DNA from: Brachionus koreanus
Lineage: Eukaryota; Rotifera; Eurotatoria; Ploima; Brachionidae
Direction: 5' to 3'
Length of the DNA stretch: 44,351 nucleotides
Assembly (NCBI GenBank): GCA_016987375.1
Contig: PJRA01000444.1
Coordinates: 48,596-92,946, forward strand
The translations under genes were made by a program, and so were the position numbers. Under the pieces are notes generated by a model. That model was not told the DNA's origin. It did not search any database and saw nothing but the letters and a program-made list of their open reading frames with translations. This document shows positions 22,923 to 33,441 of this stretch, in pieces (position 1 is the first letter of the stretch; each line of letters starts with the position of its first letter).

Positions 22923-24224
22923 TCAATATTCTATTAAAAAATCAAACAAATTTGTATCAATTATGGCATCATTAGTTTCAAAATCGAACAAAGGACTCAA
23001 ATTGGGACTTGTGGTCGTAGTTTGTTCAAATGAATCGGTCAATTTCCAGTCGATGCTTAAATCAAGTTGATCATAATTAATCTGACTAGGTCCGTAATCA
23101 TTTTGTTTATTTAAAGTTTTGATTATACTATTTAAATGTGCTCGGTCATTACTGTGATGAGTTCGAATGGAAAATTTCCTCCTTCCGGGCTCAAAGCTCA
23201 ACACAACTGGTACATAAATTAGATTATTTTTTTTTCGCCTAAGCACTTCGCTGCGTATTTTAAGCATCGACTTATCGCCCTGTATTGGCATAAGATTTAA
23301 ACTGGTCACTTTGAGCGGCAATTGTCTCCAATGGGAATTTTTTTTCCGCTTTTCTTTAACAACCAACGGCTTATTTATTATTTTAATAAGCCTCGGTTGT
23401 TGATTACACATCATATTTTCGCTTAGAATCAAATTCCTAAGCGAATTGTCGACTATTTGATATTTTTGTACATGTGCAACAGTGCAAGGTTGAACGGCCT
23501 GCGGCTGCTCGGGCGGTGTCAATGGCTGATAGTTTTGCAACAACATCTCTTGTTGGTCATGTTGAATTTCGTAAATTTTTTTTTGCTTTTTTTTCGGACG
23601 AAACTTGTAATCCGGATATTCTTTGAGGTGAATTTGTCTAAGACGATTGGCCTCCTGGACATATGGTTGACGCTCATGTTCACTCATTTGTTTCCATTTG
23701 ATGCCTAAATGTTTGCTTATTTCAGCGTTGTGGAGATCCGGTGCGATTTCTTTGATGCGACGTCTCTCGATTTGTGACCAGACCATAAACGGGTTCATGG
23801 GTCGCTTGATATGCGACTCGGGCTTTTTGGCCGGCTCGGCCGGCAACGACAACTGAAAGTCGTTTAAATTTAGAGTGGTGTCGGTCAAGTCAGCGTCATA
23901 GTCCGTCAAATCGGTGAACGAAAGGGTCAAGTCGTCCTCGTTGTGCTGATTTGACTCGCTTTTTGGCGTCTGTGAGTCCAGCGAGTTTGACGAAAATGAA
24001 CATATGCTTAGCTCGGAGTTGGCTGATGATATGCGACGCTTGCCCACCGACTTGGCCTCTCCTGTCGGACCCGGTTTGAACAATGAAAAAAATAAATTCT
24101 CATCATTTTGATTGTTATTGCCATGCGGCTCAAGCAGGGTCAAATCAATGTCAAATGCTGAATTGTATTGTTGGTCATTGACAGAATCGAAATTAAAATC
24201 TGTTATATCAATTGTATTTTGCAT
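22923..24224 (-). CDS. SoxC-like HMG-box transcription factor, paralogue 2
   Basis: Intronless, 433 aa, ATG at 24222-24224. The N-terminal 135 residues are acidic and Ser/Asn rich ([19 protein letters not shown]). HMG box at residues about 138-216: [38 protein letters not shown] and [15 protein letters not shown]. The otherwise invariant Ala of the Sox signature RPMNAFMVW is Pro here (residue 145). Downstream blocks shared with paralogue 1: [26 protein letters not shown] and [19 protein letters not shown]. The same strand, single-exon structure and shared blocks outside the box indicate tandem duplication of a SoxC-type gene. It ends about 70 aa after the last shared block with LFDFLIEY. Nuclear transcription factor. 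Confidence 0.93.
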   Translation of the reverse strand: MQNTIDITDFNFDSVNDQQYNSAFDIDLTLLEPHGNNNQNDENLFFSLFKPGPTGEAKSVGKRRISSANSELSICSFSSNSLDSQTPKSESNQHNEDDLTLSFTDLTDYDADLTDTTLNLNDFQLSLPAEPAKKPESHIKRPMNPFMVWSQIERRRIKEIAPDLHNAEISKHLGIKWKQMSEHERQPYVQEANRLRQIHLKEYPDYKFRPKKKQKKIYEIQHDQQEMLLQNYQPLTPPEQPQAVQPCTVAHVQKYQIVDNSLRNLILSENMMCNQQPRLIKIINKPLVVKEKRKKNSHWRQLPLKVTSLNLMPIQGDKSMLKIRSEVLRRKKNNLIYVPVVLSFEPGRRKFSIRTHHSNDRAHLNSIIKTLNKQNDYGPSQINYDQLDLSIDWKLTDSFEQTTTTSPNLSPLFDFETNDAIIDTNLFDFLIEY

Positions 24225-25081
24225 TACGGTTTTTAATTTTGTTATTTAAAAAAAAAATAAAAAATTTAAATTAAACTAGTTTATTAATAAATTGCAATTC
24301 TTTCTTTCAGAATTTTCATATTTATATTTTTCTAAAACTCTCGCTGTTTTTTGTTTATTTTTTTCATAACATTTTTTAGTGTGGTTGAAAATTGGATGAG
24401 AAGTATTTGTTAGTCAAGAAAACAGGACACTATTGTCAATGTAAAGTTCAAATGTGTCTAATGGTAGGTGAAGTAGAACAATTTATTTCTCGTTGAATTT
24501 AAAGGTGAACACATCTAGTCAAGTTAATTTGCATCTTGGTGATAATAATCTTGAAATCTAAAAAAAAAATTAGACAATTTTAATTATTAGATTTTTTAGT
24601 ACCATTTTAATTGATTGTCAATTATTAGGTTTATGTTATTAGTTTTTTATTTTTTTGCTATTTTACTAGCTTCAACCATCATCTAGTATGAAATCCAAAA
24701 CGGCACATGGACGTAACTTTGGAAGCTTAAAGTTAAGGCATTCTCTGTATGAGGTTGTCGCTTGGTTTGTGGTTCCAAGCTAGTTGTAAATAGTTGCCGA
24801 GTTCGCAGCCAATTTAAAGTGCTCGGATGAGTGGTGCTGTTTATGATGAACGTCCCACGAGCTTCTTAGGGGAAGGTGCCAGTCATAACTCTGCCATAGT
24901 CGGTTCCCAGCCCGATTGAGAAAAGAAGAGGATGGCTGCTGATTAGATTAAGAACTTAAAAATAAAATTCCAAGTGTAAATGAATTGACTACAAAGAAAT
25001 GACTAAATTAAATAAAATAAAAAAGCTAATTTAACCAAATAATCATTTATTTAAATTAATAAAATTTTTTTTTCTTTTTAA
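24225..25081. other. Intergenic region carrying repeat copy 2
   Basis: About 860 bp upstream of SoxC-like 2 and downstream of the orphan ORF. Apart from the 238-bp repeat at 24703-24940 it is AT-rich. The promoter of SoxC-like 2 should be here. Confidence 0.6.
24703..24940 (+). repeat. Interspersed repeat copy 2
   Basis: Ungapped match over 238 bp to 9253-9490, same orientation, about 96-97% identical by eye (for example CTCTGTATGAGG versus CTCTGTGTGAGA). It lacks the left extension of copy 1, so it is truncated or a shorter unit. It lies about 480 bp upstream of the SoxC-like 2 start codon. Moderately GC-rich against its surroundings, which marks it as inserted DNA. Confidence 0.85.
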
Positions 25082-25630
25082 TTAGATTTTTATACCGCGT
25101 CTCATTAAAGACAATTGTGGTAATTTTTTCAACAGTCCAAGATAATTCAATAGAAAAAGATTATCCGAATATTTTTCTAAAAAAGCGTCCATCATTATAT
25201 GTAAGTCTTGGATTTTTTTTTTAATCCTTTGCAAAGAATTTGTCTGATTTTCAAGCTCTTTTAGTCCAAGTAGAAAAGATTTTTTTGTATACTTGATTAA
25301 TTTCACATATTTCGAATCATACTCAGAATCGGCAATTTCTTTTAGTTTGCGCAAGTAGTTATAAAAAAGCATTTTGCTACTCTTGTGACATAAATAATCC
25401 AATACAGTTATATAATCCTCGAGTAATTTAAGATAGAATTTTTCTTTTTGTTTTTTAGTTGATTCAATTTGAAAGCGTATTTGAATCAGTAGTTCAAACG
25501 ACACAACACCATATGGCTTATCAACGCATGTATAATTAATGTGGGATTTTTTGTCACTATCAATTGAGCGTGAAGAAAAAGAAGATAGAAAATTTTTCAA
25601 AAAATTAATCAAACTCTGCCAACATTCCAT
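25082..25630 (-). CDS. Orphan 182-aa protein, probable coiled coil
   Basis: Single open frame with ATG at 25628-25630 and stop TAA at 25082. I do not recognise it. The protein is Lys, Leu and Ser rich, with long predicted helices (KKQKEKFYLKLLEDYITVLD; ELENQTNSLQRIKKKIQDLH) that have heptad-like spacing. No signal peptide; residues 1-20 are amphipathic (CWQSLINFLKNFLSSFSS). It lies 164 bp downstream of the eL34 gene on the same strand. Codon use is AT-rich like neighbours. Length and composition make a chance ORF unlikely in DNA this AT-rich, but no family supports it. Further exons are possible. Confidence 0.55.
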   Translation of the reverse strand: MECWQSLINFLKNFLSSFSSRSIDSDKKSHINYTCVDKPYGVVSFELLIQIRFQIESTKKQKEKFYLKLLEDYITVLDYLCHKSSKMLFYNYLRKLKEIADSEYDSKYVKLIKYTKKSFLLGLKELENQTNSLQRIKKKIQDLHIMMDAFLEKYSDNLFLLNYLGLLKKLPQLSLMRRGIKI

Positions 25631-25793
25631 ACTAATAAAATAAAAATTATCAACTAAAAAAATTATTTTTCCTTTTTTCTTTTTCTAACTAAATTGATAA
25701 AATTAAGCGCTTTTGATAGAAAAATAAAAAAAAAATTTTCATTTATTTTTTTTATAACCATTTTATTTAAATTAAAATAAAATTGTTATCAAT

Positions 25794-26159
25794 TTATTTT
25801 TGTTTAGCAGCGGCGGCTTGCGCTTGTTGCTGAGCTTTCAAAACTTTGGTGACAATTTTTTGTTCTTCGATCAAAAAAGCTCGAACAACACGATTGCGCA
25901 CACACAAAGCACATCTGGAACCGCCGTATGGTCTGTTTACACTTTTCATGCGTCTTGACATTCTTGACCACTCTCTTGGTCTAGCACGGGCAACACCGCT
26001 CAATCTAATGTTACAGCTCGGATCACCGCACACCGGGACGGTACCTTTTTTCTTCAAATATTGATAGGTCAAGCGACCACCCGGGGTCTTGACTACTCTT
26101 CTTTTGTTTGAGTTTGTGTTATAAGACAATCGTCTTCTCAATGTCAATCTTTGGGCCAT
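25794..26159 (-). CDS. RpL34: 60S ribosomal protein eL34
   Basis: 121 aa, one coding exon, ATG at 26157-26159. It starts [19 protein letters not shown] and contains [20 protein letters not shown] and [14 protein letters not shown], which match animal eL34 (about 117 aa) nearly end to end. The zinc-site cysteines are present (CGDPSC, then CALC). The C-terminus ends in Ala/Gln/Lys repeats. Component of the large cytosolic ribosomal subunit. A pyrimidine tract followed by a GTATGT donor lies upstream and suggests a 5' UTR intron ending just before the ATG. Confidence 0.96.
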   Translation of the reverse strand: MAQRLTLRRRLSYNTNSNKRRVVKTPGGRLTYQYLKKKGTVPVCGDPSCNIRLSGVARARPREWSRMSRRMKSVNRPYGGSRCALCVRNRVVRAFLIEEQKIVTKVLKAQQQAQAAAAKQK

Positions 26160-26245
26160 CCTTGACCTTTTTTTTGTTCAAAATTAATTAATTTCAAGAC
26201 ATTTTTTACTTTAATCAAGTGTCAATAGACATACGGAAGAGAGTC
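26160..26245 (-). promoter_or_regulatory. Putative 5'TOP tract and 5' UTR intron of eL34
   Basis: On the minus strand CTCTCTTCC (26243-26235) is followed directly by GTATGT (26234-26229), a plausible donor. An AG precedes the start codon (GTCAAG-G-ATG). A terminal oligopyrimidine start plus a short leader intron is common in ribosomal protein genes. The transcription start is not shown by the sequence. Confidence 0.4.
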
Positions 26246-26344
26246 ATCACTTCCATTCAATTTAATTATTAACTTAAAAAAGAAAAAAACTATCCGGAAA
26301 ATTATTTTATTTAATTTTATTCAAAGGAAAAAAAATAAAATTCC

Positions 26345-27262
<918 letters not shown>

Positions 27263-27503
27263 TTTTCTATTTCTTGGTTAGTCTTTACTTTTAAGAAGAG
27301 AGAAAGAGAGAATTTTTCTTTGAAAGTGTGTGTGGAAAATTTTCAATTGCAAGCACGTTAGAGTGTATTCTTGTCTAAACTGCAATCTGACAACAAGTCA
27401 AGGTTTTTTTCTTAAACAAAATGCATTTCTATGAGTCTTTATTTTTTATTCTATTTAAAAAAAAACTAAACAAGCTTTACAAAAAAGCTTAGTAACTAAA
27501 AAA
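27263..27503. promoter_or_regulatory. Bidirectional upstream region, RpS13 / OTU-like gene
   Basis: 241 bp between two divergent start codons. On the RpS13 side is the TOP-like pyrimidine tract. On the other side is an A-rich leader. A shared promoter is inferred from spacing. Confidence 0.4.
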
Positions 27504-28836
27504 ATGAACTATGCCAATGGCAAACAAATTAACTTGAATGATATAAAAAAATTTTGTCAAAATAACGCCGAATATAGCTCAATTGATGTCAGAGTAAACG
27601 GTAATGAACGTTATTTGGTAAATGTGCCGTCCGATGGTTGGTGTTTTATGTACTCTTTCATTGCTTCTTTTAATGCCACTCATGGACCCAAGGTCTCAAT
27701 TAGTGATTTGTGTGTGGCCATTTTGCGCCAATTTCAGCTCAAATGTCAGACAAAAAGCTTGCCCTATGAATTTTTGACTGTAGACCAAGAATCCGAGTCA
27801 CTAATCACCAGTCAAAATGATTCAATTGAGGAAATATTTAAATTTTTCCTAATAAGATATCTAAAGAATAAACTTTTTGATACATTTGTGCTCGACTATT
27901 TGCCTCAGTTGATTGCAGACTATTTTGAATGCACCATAACCATATATACATTTGACTCGGACTTGCTGAATGTTTTCAACGAGTTCAAAAGCCAAAAACA
28001 ACAAGAGGGTGAGCGATGTGTAGAAATCTTGTTTTGTCCTGAACTGAGTCATTTCATGGCCTTGTCCATTAGAGACAAAGTTTATCTTAATTATCAAACA
28101 GAAAATTTTGAAATTAGCCTTAACAATCAATTTTATAAGAGTGTATTTTCTTTATATGACAAGAGTAAACTTCTTTTTTCTTGTTTTTTTTTTTTTTTAA
28201 TTTAGAATTAATTTTTTTTTAGATTTAAAACTGATAAACAAAAGTGTAGAATTTTATGAAGCTAGCTATCGGCTCGATTCTGAGATCAGTGTCTATAAGA
28301 TCAAAAGACATAAATTGATTGAACAATTTGAAATATATGTCTCAGAACGAGCCGAGCTTAAATCTAGATTTGAGCAAAAATTTTCAAATTTTAATAGTTT
28401 TCATAATTTCATTAAAAATTGTGACATTTATTCAATGGAGATAACAAAAATTCAAAATTTTATTAATTATTTAAAAGATAGTCTTTCATTTTCAGATGAA
28501 AAATTTACCACTTTTATGGCTCTATTATTGAAAATAAGCTCTTTAAAAGGTATCTATGCTCACATTCAACTTGTGCTAAAATTAAGCCAAGGCTGCTTTT
28601 TGATAAAAATACCAAATTTTGGTGTTCTAGTCGACCGACTTCCGGTTAGATTAAAGCTTATCATTCTAACCCGAAATCACAATCAGGATATTTTTTTTAC
28701 TTTTTTGGACAGTGTTGGCCAAGTGATTGATTTTGAGCAAAATTTAATCGGACCTAAAGCAACCTTAGCCGAATTGAATAAAAATTTTAGTCTAAGCAAA
28801 AATTTTTCTAAACTAAATTTAATTGAAAAAAACTGA
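27504..28836 (+). CDS. OTU-like cysteine protease candidate, 2 exons
   Basis: Exons 27504-28164 and 28223-28836 (58-bp GT-AG intron) give 424 aa. Residues about 38-190 resemble an OTU deubiquitinase fold: NVPSDGWCFMYSFIASF carries the Asp-Gly-x-Cys motif (Asp44, Cys47), and ILFCPELSHFMAL carries the C-terminal His (His183), as in the family pattern DGxCLFxA...HY. The intervening stretch YLPQLIADYFECTITIYTF matches the usual OTU segment before the His strand. The C-terminal 230 residues are Lys, Phe and Leu rich and not recognised. If active it would cleave ubiquitin or a related tag; activity is not shown. Trp between Gly and Cys, and Phe after the catalytic His where Tyr or Trp is common, are unusual. 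Without splicing, the frame ends in a Phe-rich artefact. Confidence 0.65.
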
Positions 28837-28968
28837 TTTTAATCTTAAATAAAAATCAAAATTTTTAATTCTTTAGACACATTGGTAGAATACTATATAG
28901 TTTTTTTTTGTTAAAAATAAAATTAAAAAAATAATTTATTTAGAAAATTTTTTTTTTTTAGATATAAA

Positions 28969-29018
28969 TTAAAGTTCGCTATTTTGTTTATCATCAACGT
29001 GTTTTTCATCACTTAATT
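28969..29018 (-). other. Candidate alternative last exon of CRELD (soluble form)
   Basis: An acceptor (TTTTTTTTTTAAAG) at 29020-29019 opens an exon that, joined to CRELD exon 3 (phase kept), encodes (C-Q-)ELSDEKHVDDKQNSEL-stop. This replaces the two transmembrane segments of exon 4 with a short acidic tail ending in x-x-E-L, reminiscent of ER-retention ends. It is supported only by splice consensus, phase and family precedent. Confidence 0.45.
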
Positions 29019-29045
29019 CTTTAAAAAAAAAATTAATTTTAATCA

Positions 29046-30362
29046 TTAATCAAGCAGAAATAAAATTAATGATCCGAATAGAAAACTGAGTGCAGTTAGA
29101 AAATATTGTCTTGCAAAATAACTACTTAGCATGCATAAAATCATGACACCAATGACAAAACTGCGCTTAATCAATTGATGATCATTAGTTTCTTTTTTAT
29201 TATTTTTATTTTTGTCATTTAAAGCTAAACAAAAATAAAAATTTATTATTTTTTTCCTTTAAAACTGTTTACCTTGGCATTCATAGGAGCCTGGTCTGTT
29301 GACACATTGACCAGTAGAACAAGGACTAGGATCTTGTTGGCATTCATCGATGTCAGCACAAGAATCAGAAACTTTTTCAAATCCTTTTGAACATTGACCA
29401 ATGCACTTGTCTGCTCCAGGTCCAGCACATTCTTGACAAGCAGCATCGCATTTCCGACATGCAAAAGATCCTTCTGTATTTTCACAGTATTCATCTTGAC
29501 TGCATTTACTCTCTTGCAGACATTCATTTATATCATCGCATAGACTTGTTTCCGAGTTAAATTTCCATCCACTTTTACAAGATAGACAAGAATTTTGTTC
29601 AGGTCCGGAACAAGCCAAGCACGAAAAATGGCATTCAGCACATTCAGTTTTATTGGCATCATTTGTTGTCTTAGGGTAGAACCCGCTATTGCAAAGCGAG
29701 CACAGATCTCCTGCATATTCCCTGTTGCATTTGCATTTTCCGGTACCCTCACGAGTTCCTTCACCATCACAATTTCCATTACCTGAGCATATATGACCAT
29801 TGAGTTGAGGACACTGACTACACTCAGATCCATAAGTATTTCTTGGACAACAAAATTTAGCTTTGGCAATACAAATGTCCGAAAAAAGCTCACTAACAAG
29901 TGCTTTTTGTTTTTTTTTAAACCAGTCAAGTAAGTTTTCTTCCTGTTCTTCGAGCAAATTATGACACTTAGTCAACGATAATAAAAAAATAGATAAAATT
30001 TTTGCCAAAAATAAATAATTACTTACATCGTTTTCTTTTGAAGAGCAAATGTTTTCTATTATCTCCTCAAAACGTATATCACTAGTTACATAGCTGCCTA
30101 GCTTGCGGTCTTCCCAATCGGTGTTTCCACCACCAAAATTTCCTTTACTCGTCTTTTTAAAGCCCTTATTCATTTAAAAAAAAAGATTTTTTTTCTAAAT
30201 TATTTTTTTATTTTTAATTTTTGACCTACCTTTATAAAATTGTCAACAAGATCCCGACAAACATTACACTGGTGAGATTTTGATTTTGATTTATAACATA
30301 AAATTGAATTAAATGATATTAAAAAAATGATATAGACTAAGGCAATGGGATTTATTTTCATG
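29046..30362 (-). CDS. CRELD: cysteine-rich with EGF-like domains, 4 exons
   Basis: Exons on the minus strand: 30362-30230, 30164-30027, 29966-29273, 29224-29046; introns 65, 60 and 48 bp. About 380 aa once a one-base frame break in exon 1 is allowed for. Exon 1 gives a signal peptide (MKINPIALVYIIFLISF) and then, in the next frame, HQCNVCRDLVDNFIK. Exon 2 has KGNFGGGNTDWED, the CRELD WE-domain hallmark. Exon 3 has furin-like and EGF-like Cys repeats (CSGNGNCDGEGT; DINECLQESKCSQDEYC; DIDECQQDPSPCSTGQC). Exon 4 adds two hydrophobic helices (SFVIGVMILCMLSSYF; FLTALSFLFGSLILFLL), as in CRELD1. ER-resident factor implicated in maturation of membrane receptors (family knowledge). The 60-bp intron 2 has no in-frame stop, so it reads through as a spurious hydrophobic insert. 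A soluble 3' end may be encoded downstream. Confidence 0.9.
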
Positions 30363-31734
30363 GTAAAAGGACAAGCAAGATTCTATAAAAAACTACATTA
30401 AATAAAATTTTATTTTAGATTTTAATATTCTTTTTTTTCTTTTTTCTATTAAGCATAAAATATTTTCTACATATAGTACACTTATGTCGAGTTATTAAAA
30501 TTTAAATTTTAGCAAATCACTTAAAAATACGTGTCTGCACGTAAATTTTTTTTTAACCAATATTTTGATTTGATTCAATCAATCGATTTGAAATTAATTT
30601 TTTATTTAAAAATTTTACTTTTAAAAATTAAAAAAAATTGAAAATTTTCTTTTTTTTTATTTCACTCACAATTTCTTGTGACAACTTCAGTAAACCGTTT
30701 CAGATAATTTAAACCTTGGACTACAATCGCTTACCATTTCTCTAACCAAAATCTTGAAATTTATTCTTTGATAATACTTTTTGTTGTCAGGCTTTTTAAA
30801 ATTTACAATCTTTATATTATACCAAGGTTAATCAACATGCTAGTGCCCATGCCCCATGTGGCTAATTGATTATTAAAATTGATTATTAAAAAAAAATCTA
30901 TATTAAAAATATAAAAAATTATAAAAAGAGTTATTGATTTAATAGTTATTTGAAAAAAATTAACAACAAACTATTTAAGTTAAATAATTCAAATTTTGAA
31001 AGAACATCTGAAAAAATTAAATTTATTATTTTTATTTTTGGTAATTCCAGTCGATTATCTAGACTTGTTATAAATTGTATGGAAATGTCCATTTTGATGA
31101 TAAAAGTTCACATATTGTTATGGTCGGTAAAAAATTTTTAAAATTGAAATCAAGAAAAGGCAGCATTAGCATTATTTTTGGATAAAATAGGATTTTTAAT
31201 GGGTCGCAAAAAGAAAAGAAAATTTAACGAAAAGAATTGAATTTCACTGTTTATTTTTTTTTAATATTAAAAATTATAAATTTTAATAAAAATAATCATT
31301 TTTTTTATCTTGTTTATATCTTTTTATTTGTATGGAAACCATCAATCACCATATACAAAGTGAACAGTATAATAGCGTGACTATTTTTGTTGTTTCTAAT
31401 ACAAATCATCCAGAATATACGGTATGCCGTTGCAGTCAAATTTTTATTTCAAACTTTTTTTTGACTATTTTTTATTTCAGAAGAAAAATCATTTTTTCAT
31501 TTTGTATTTGTAAAAATGTTAAGTTATATTTAGTTTTTTTTTAAATTTTAAAATGCATTTTGCATTCAAATTCATTAAAAAATTTCATTTATATCAAATA
31601 GTGTCGAATCATAAATTATAAAGCTTTATTTTTTTTATACATAATACTTGTTTAGAAGCGTTAGCTACTTACTATTTTTGAATAAAATCAACTTTTAGAA
31701 TTTATCTGCAACAATAATTAAATTTAGAAAAAAA
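30363..31734. other. Intergenic region, CRELD to COX7C
   Basis: About 1.4 kb between divergent genes, AT-rich. It contains a short stretch with protein-like codons at 31063-31185 (listed separately) and a doubtful two-part ORF at about 31332-31510 with GTATGC and TTTCAG splice-like ends. Nothing else seen. Confidence 0.55.
31063..31185 (+). CDS. Possible terminal coding exon, unknown
   Basis: After an acceptor-like ATCTAG (31057-31062) the frame reads TCYKLYGNVHFDDKSSH, then IVMVGKKFLKLKSRKGSIS, IIFG and a stop, 40 residues. The amino-acid mix is balanced and unlike the surrounding AT-rich noise, suggesting a real last exon, or a relic of one, whose upstream exons I could not find. No family recognised. 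Confidence 0.2.
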   Translation, partial: TCYKLYGNVHFDDKSSHIVMVGKKFLKLKSRKGSISIIFG

Positions 31735-32058
31735 ATGAGTTTTTTATTCAGAAAAGCATTGGGCCGTGTGGCAACTCCAATTAGCCGCAGAAACATCGTA
31801 ACAACTCCAGTCAAACGCACCAGTGATCCACTCATAGGCCATGTTGAACAAGAAGCCAACCCAGGATCTGTAATCAAAAATAATTTCTATTTAAATATTT
31901 ATTAAAATAATGCTTTTTTTCTCTTATTCAAATAGAACGTACCATTTAATATTCAAAATAGATATAAATTGGCTGCTTTGATGATCCTCTATTTTGGCAG
32001 TGGATTTGGCGCTCCATTTTTGGTAGTTCGACATCAATTGTTGAAAAAAAATTCATAA
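31735..32058 (+). CDS. COX7C: Cytochrome c oxidase subunit 7C, 2 exons
   Basis: Exons 31735-31869 and 31936-32058 (66-bp GT-AG intron, phase 0) give 85 aa. The first exon is a basic mitochondrial presequence ([20 protein letters not shown]). The second encodes [40 protein letters not shown] and a stop, which matches mammalian COX7C ([30 protein letters not shown]) almost residue for residue. Single-span accessory subunit of complex IV in the inner mitochondrial membrane. ATG follows AAAAA. It is longer than human COX7C (63 aa) because of the presequence. Its 3' end faces AUP1, 184 bp away. Confidence 0.95.
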
Positions 32059-32241
32059 AAAAAATTAGTTTATTTTTTTTACCATTAATCAAATTTGAAA
32101 ACTAATTAAAAAATAAATAGATTTCAAACATTTAAACTCATTTATTAAATAAAATATTTAAATAAATAATAATTAAAGTAGTATTTAAAAAATTTTAATA
32201 TAACTAAATAAATAACTATTTAACATTCAGAAGAAATTTGT

Positions 32242-33441
32242 TTATGAATCAGTTGATAATAGATTGTAGTCGCGGGCTAAATAACGCTTTCTGGCCTTGT
32301 TGACCAACTCAAACTTTCTTTCCTCAAAGCTCATTTTTTTTCTCTCATTTCTTGTGGGAAAAATAGACGACTTTGAACTAGTGATCACATGTTTAGGTTG
32401 GTTAACGACAGGATTTGATTGTGTTCGCAACAGACTTGATTCTTGACTATCCGAGTCCAAAATGGAAGCCATAACAGTGTCTATGTCCAAGCTTGATGAA
32501 AGTCGTATGTGTTGTTCAATGGTTTCCAAAGAAACATAGGGCAGAATTTCTTTAATCTGCAAAGCCAGTCTTTCGTTTTGACTATTTTGGTCATTTTTTA
32601 TTTGAACTTGATTGTGTTGCTGGTTCCACACAGCCTCTAGATCTTGCGCGTCAAAATCGGCAAGTTCTAGTCCAAGTTTGGCGGCCATTGAGTGCCGAAT
32701 GCTTTCAGTCCATTGCTCAAATGATTCGCCACTTTGTCTTGAGAGTTTATCGAGGCTAAAATCAATTTTGAAAATAGTCACTGGCGAAAACAAAAACAAA
32801 ATTAGGTTGATAAGCTGATTGGACTCGATTAGATTTACGGCCAAAGTGCCAAATAAAAATGGACGCGAGCATCTTAGACAAACGGGCTTAACGTCCATTG
32901 ATGAGTCTTTAATACAGTCTAAATTGAATTTGAGAAGTTTAAATGAGCCGTTTGTCGCTAAATTTTCAGCAAAATACAAAGCTTGTTTGCCAAATGAGTC
33001 CAATTTTTTTGCGCTTACATTTTTCTTGAGGATATTAGCCAAAAAAAATGATTCCTTGTTCAAATAGTCATTTGATTCAACTGAGTATAGTTTGTTTAAT
33101 AAAGCCTTGATTGAAACATGGTCGAAACAAGTTATGTGGTTGGCGACAAAAATTTGCTTCGAGTGAATGAAGTCTTTTGGCTCGGTGAGCGAATCGGTCT
33201 GGGTATATATGCCGAGGACCAGAGAGACTAGATTTATAAATGTGTGATTTGAATTGAGTGATGGAACGGCGGCGGCCGCGGCGCACAGCAACAAGAGAAG
33301 GCTCAGACGAATTAGCAGCAAACCAAGGCCGATTGGTATGTACAGTATTAGCAAAGCAATTGACAAATACCGCCTTTTGCTTTGTATGAACGATTGGTCG
33401 TAGAGATTGACAAGTTGGCTATAGGTTAAATTAGATGCCAT
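32242..33441 (-). CDS. AUP1: AUP1 (ancient ubiquitous protein 1), lipid-droplet/ERAD factor
   Basis: 399 aa from ATG at 33439-33441 (MASNLTYSQLVNLYDQSF). The frame is open further upstream, but only to a TTG, so that extension is rejected. Domain order fits AUP1: an N-terminal hydrophobic hairpin (IALLILYIPIGLGLLLIRLS, then LLLLLCAAAAAV) for monotopic ER/lipid-droplet insertion; a PlsC-like acyltransferase domain with IFVANHITCFDHVSI (family N-H-x4-D); a CUE domain for ubiquitin binding (IKEILPYVSLETIEQHIRLS, then VMASILDSD) near residues 290-330; and a basic C-terminal tail (MSFEERKFELVNKARKRYL), the region that in human AUP1 binds the E2 enzyme UBE2G2. Single exon; human AUP1 is about 410 aa. 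Role by homology: ERAD and lipid-droplet ubiquitination. Confidence 0.92.
   Translation of the reverse strand: MASNLTYSQLVNLYDQSFIQSKRRYLSIALLILYIPIGLGLLLIRLSLLLLLCAAAAAVPSLNSNHTFINLVSLVLGIYTQTDSLTEPKDFIHSKQIFVANHITCFDHVSIKALLNKLYSVESNDYLNKESFFLANILKKNVSAKKLDSFGKQALYFAENLATNGSFKLLKFNLDCIKDSSMDVKPVCLRCSRPFLFGTLAVNLIESNQLINLILFLFSPVTIFKIDFSLDKLSRQSGESFEQWTESIRHSMAAKLGLELADFDAQDLEAVWNQQHNQVQIKNDQNSQNERLALQIKEILPYVSLETIEQHIRLSSSLDIDTVMASILDSDSQESSLLRTQSNPVVNQPKHVITSSKSSIFPTRNERKKMSFEERKFELVNKARKRYLARDYNLLSTDS

Noticed and set aside
31332..31544. Small two-exon gene starting METINHHIQSEQ
   Set aside because: Splice-like ends exist, but either version ends in low-complexity Phe/Leu-rich sequence and nothing is recognised; too weak to call.
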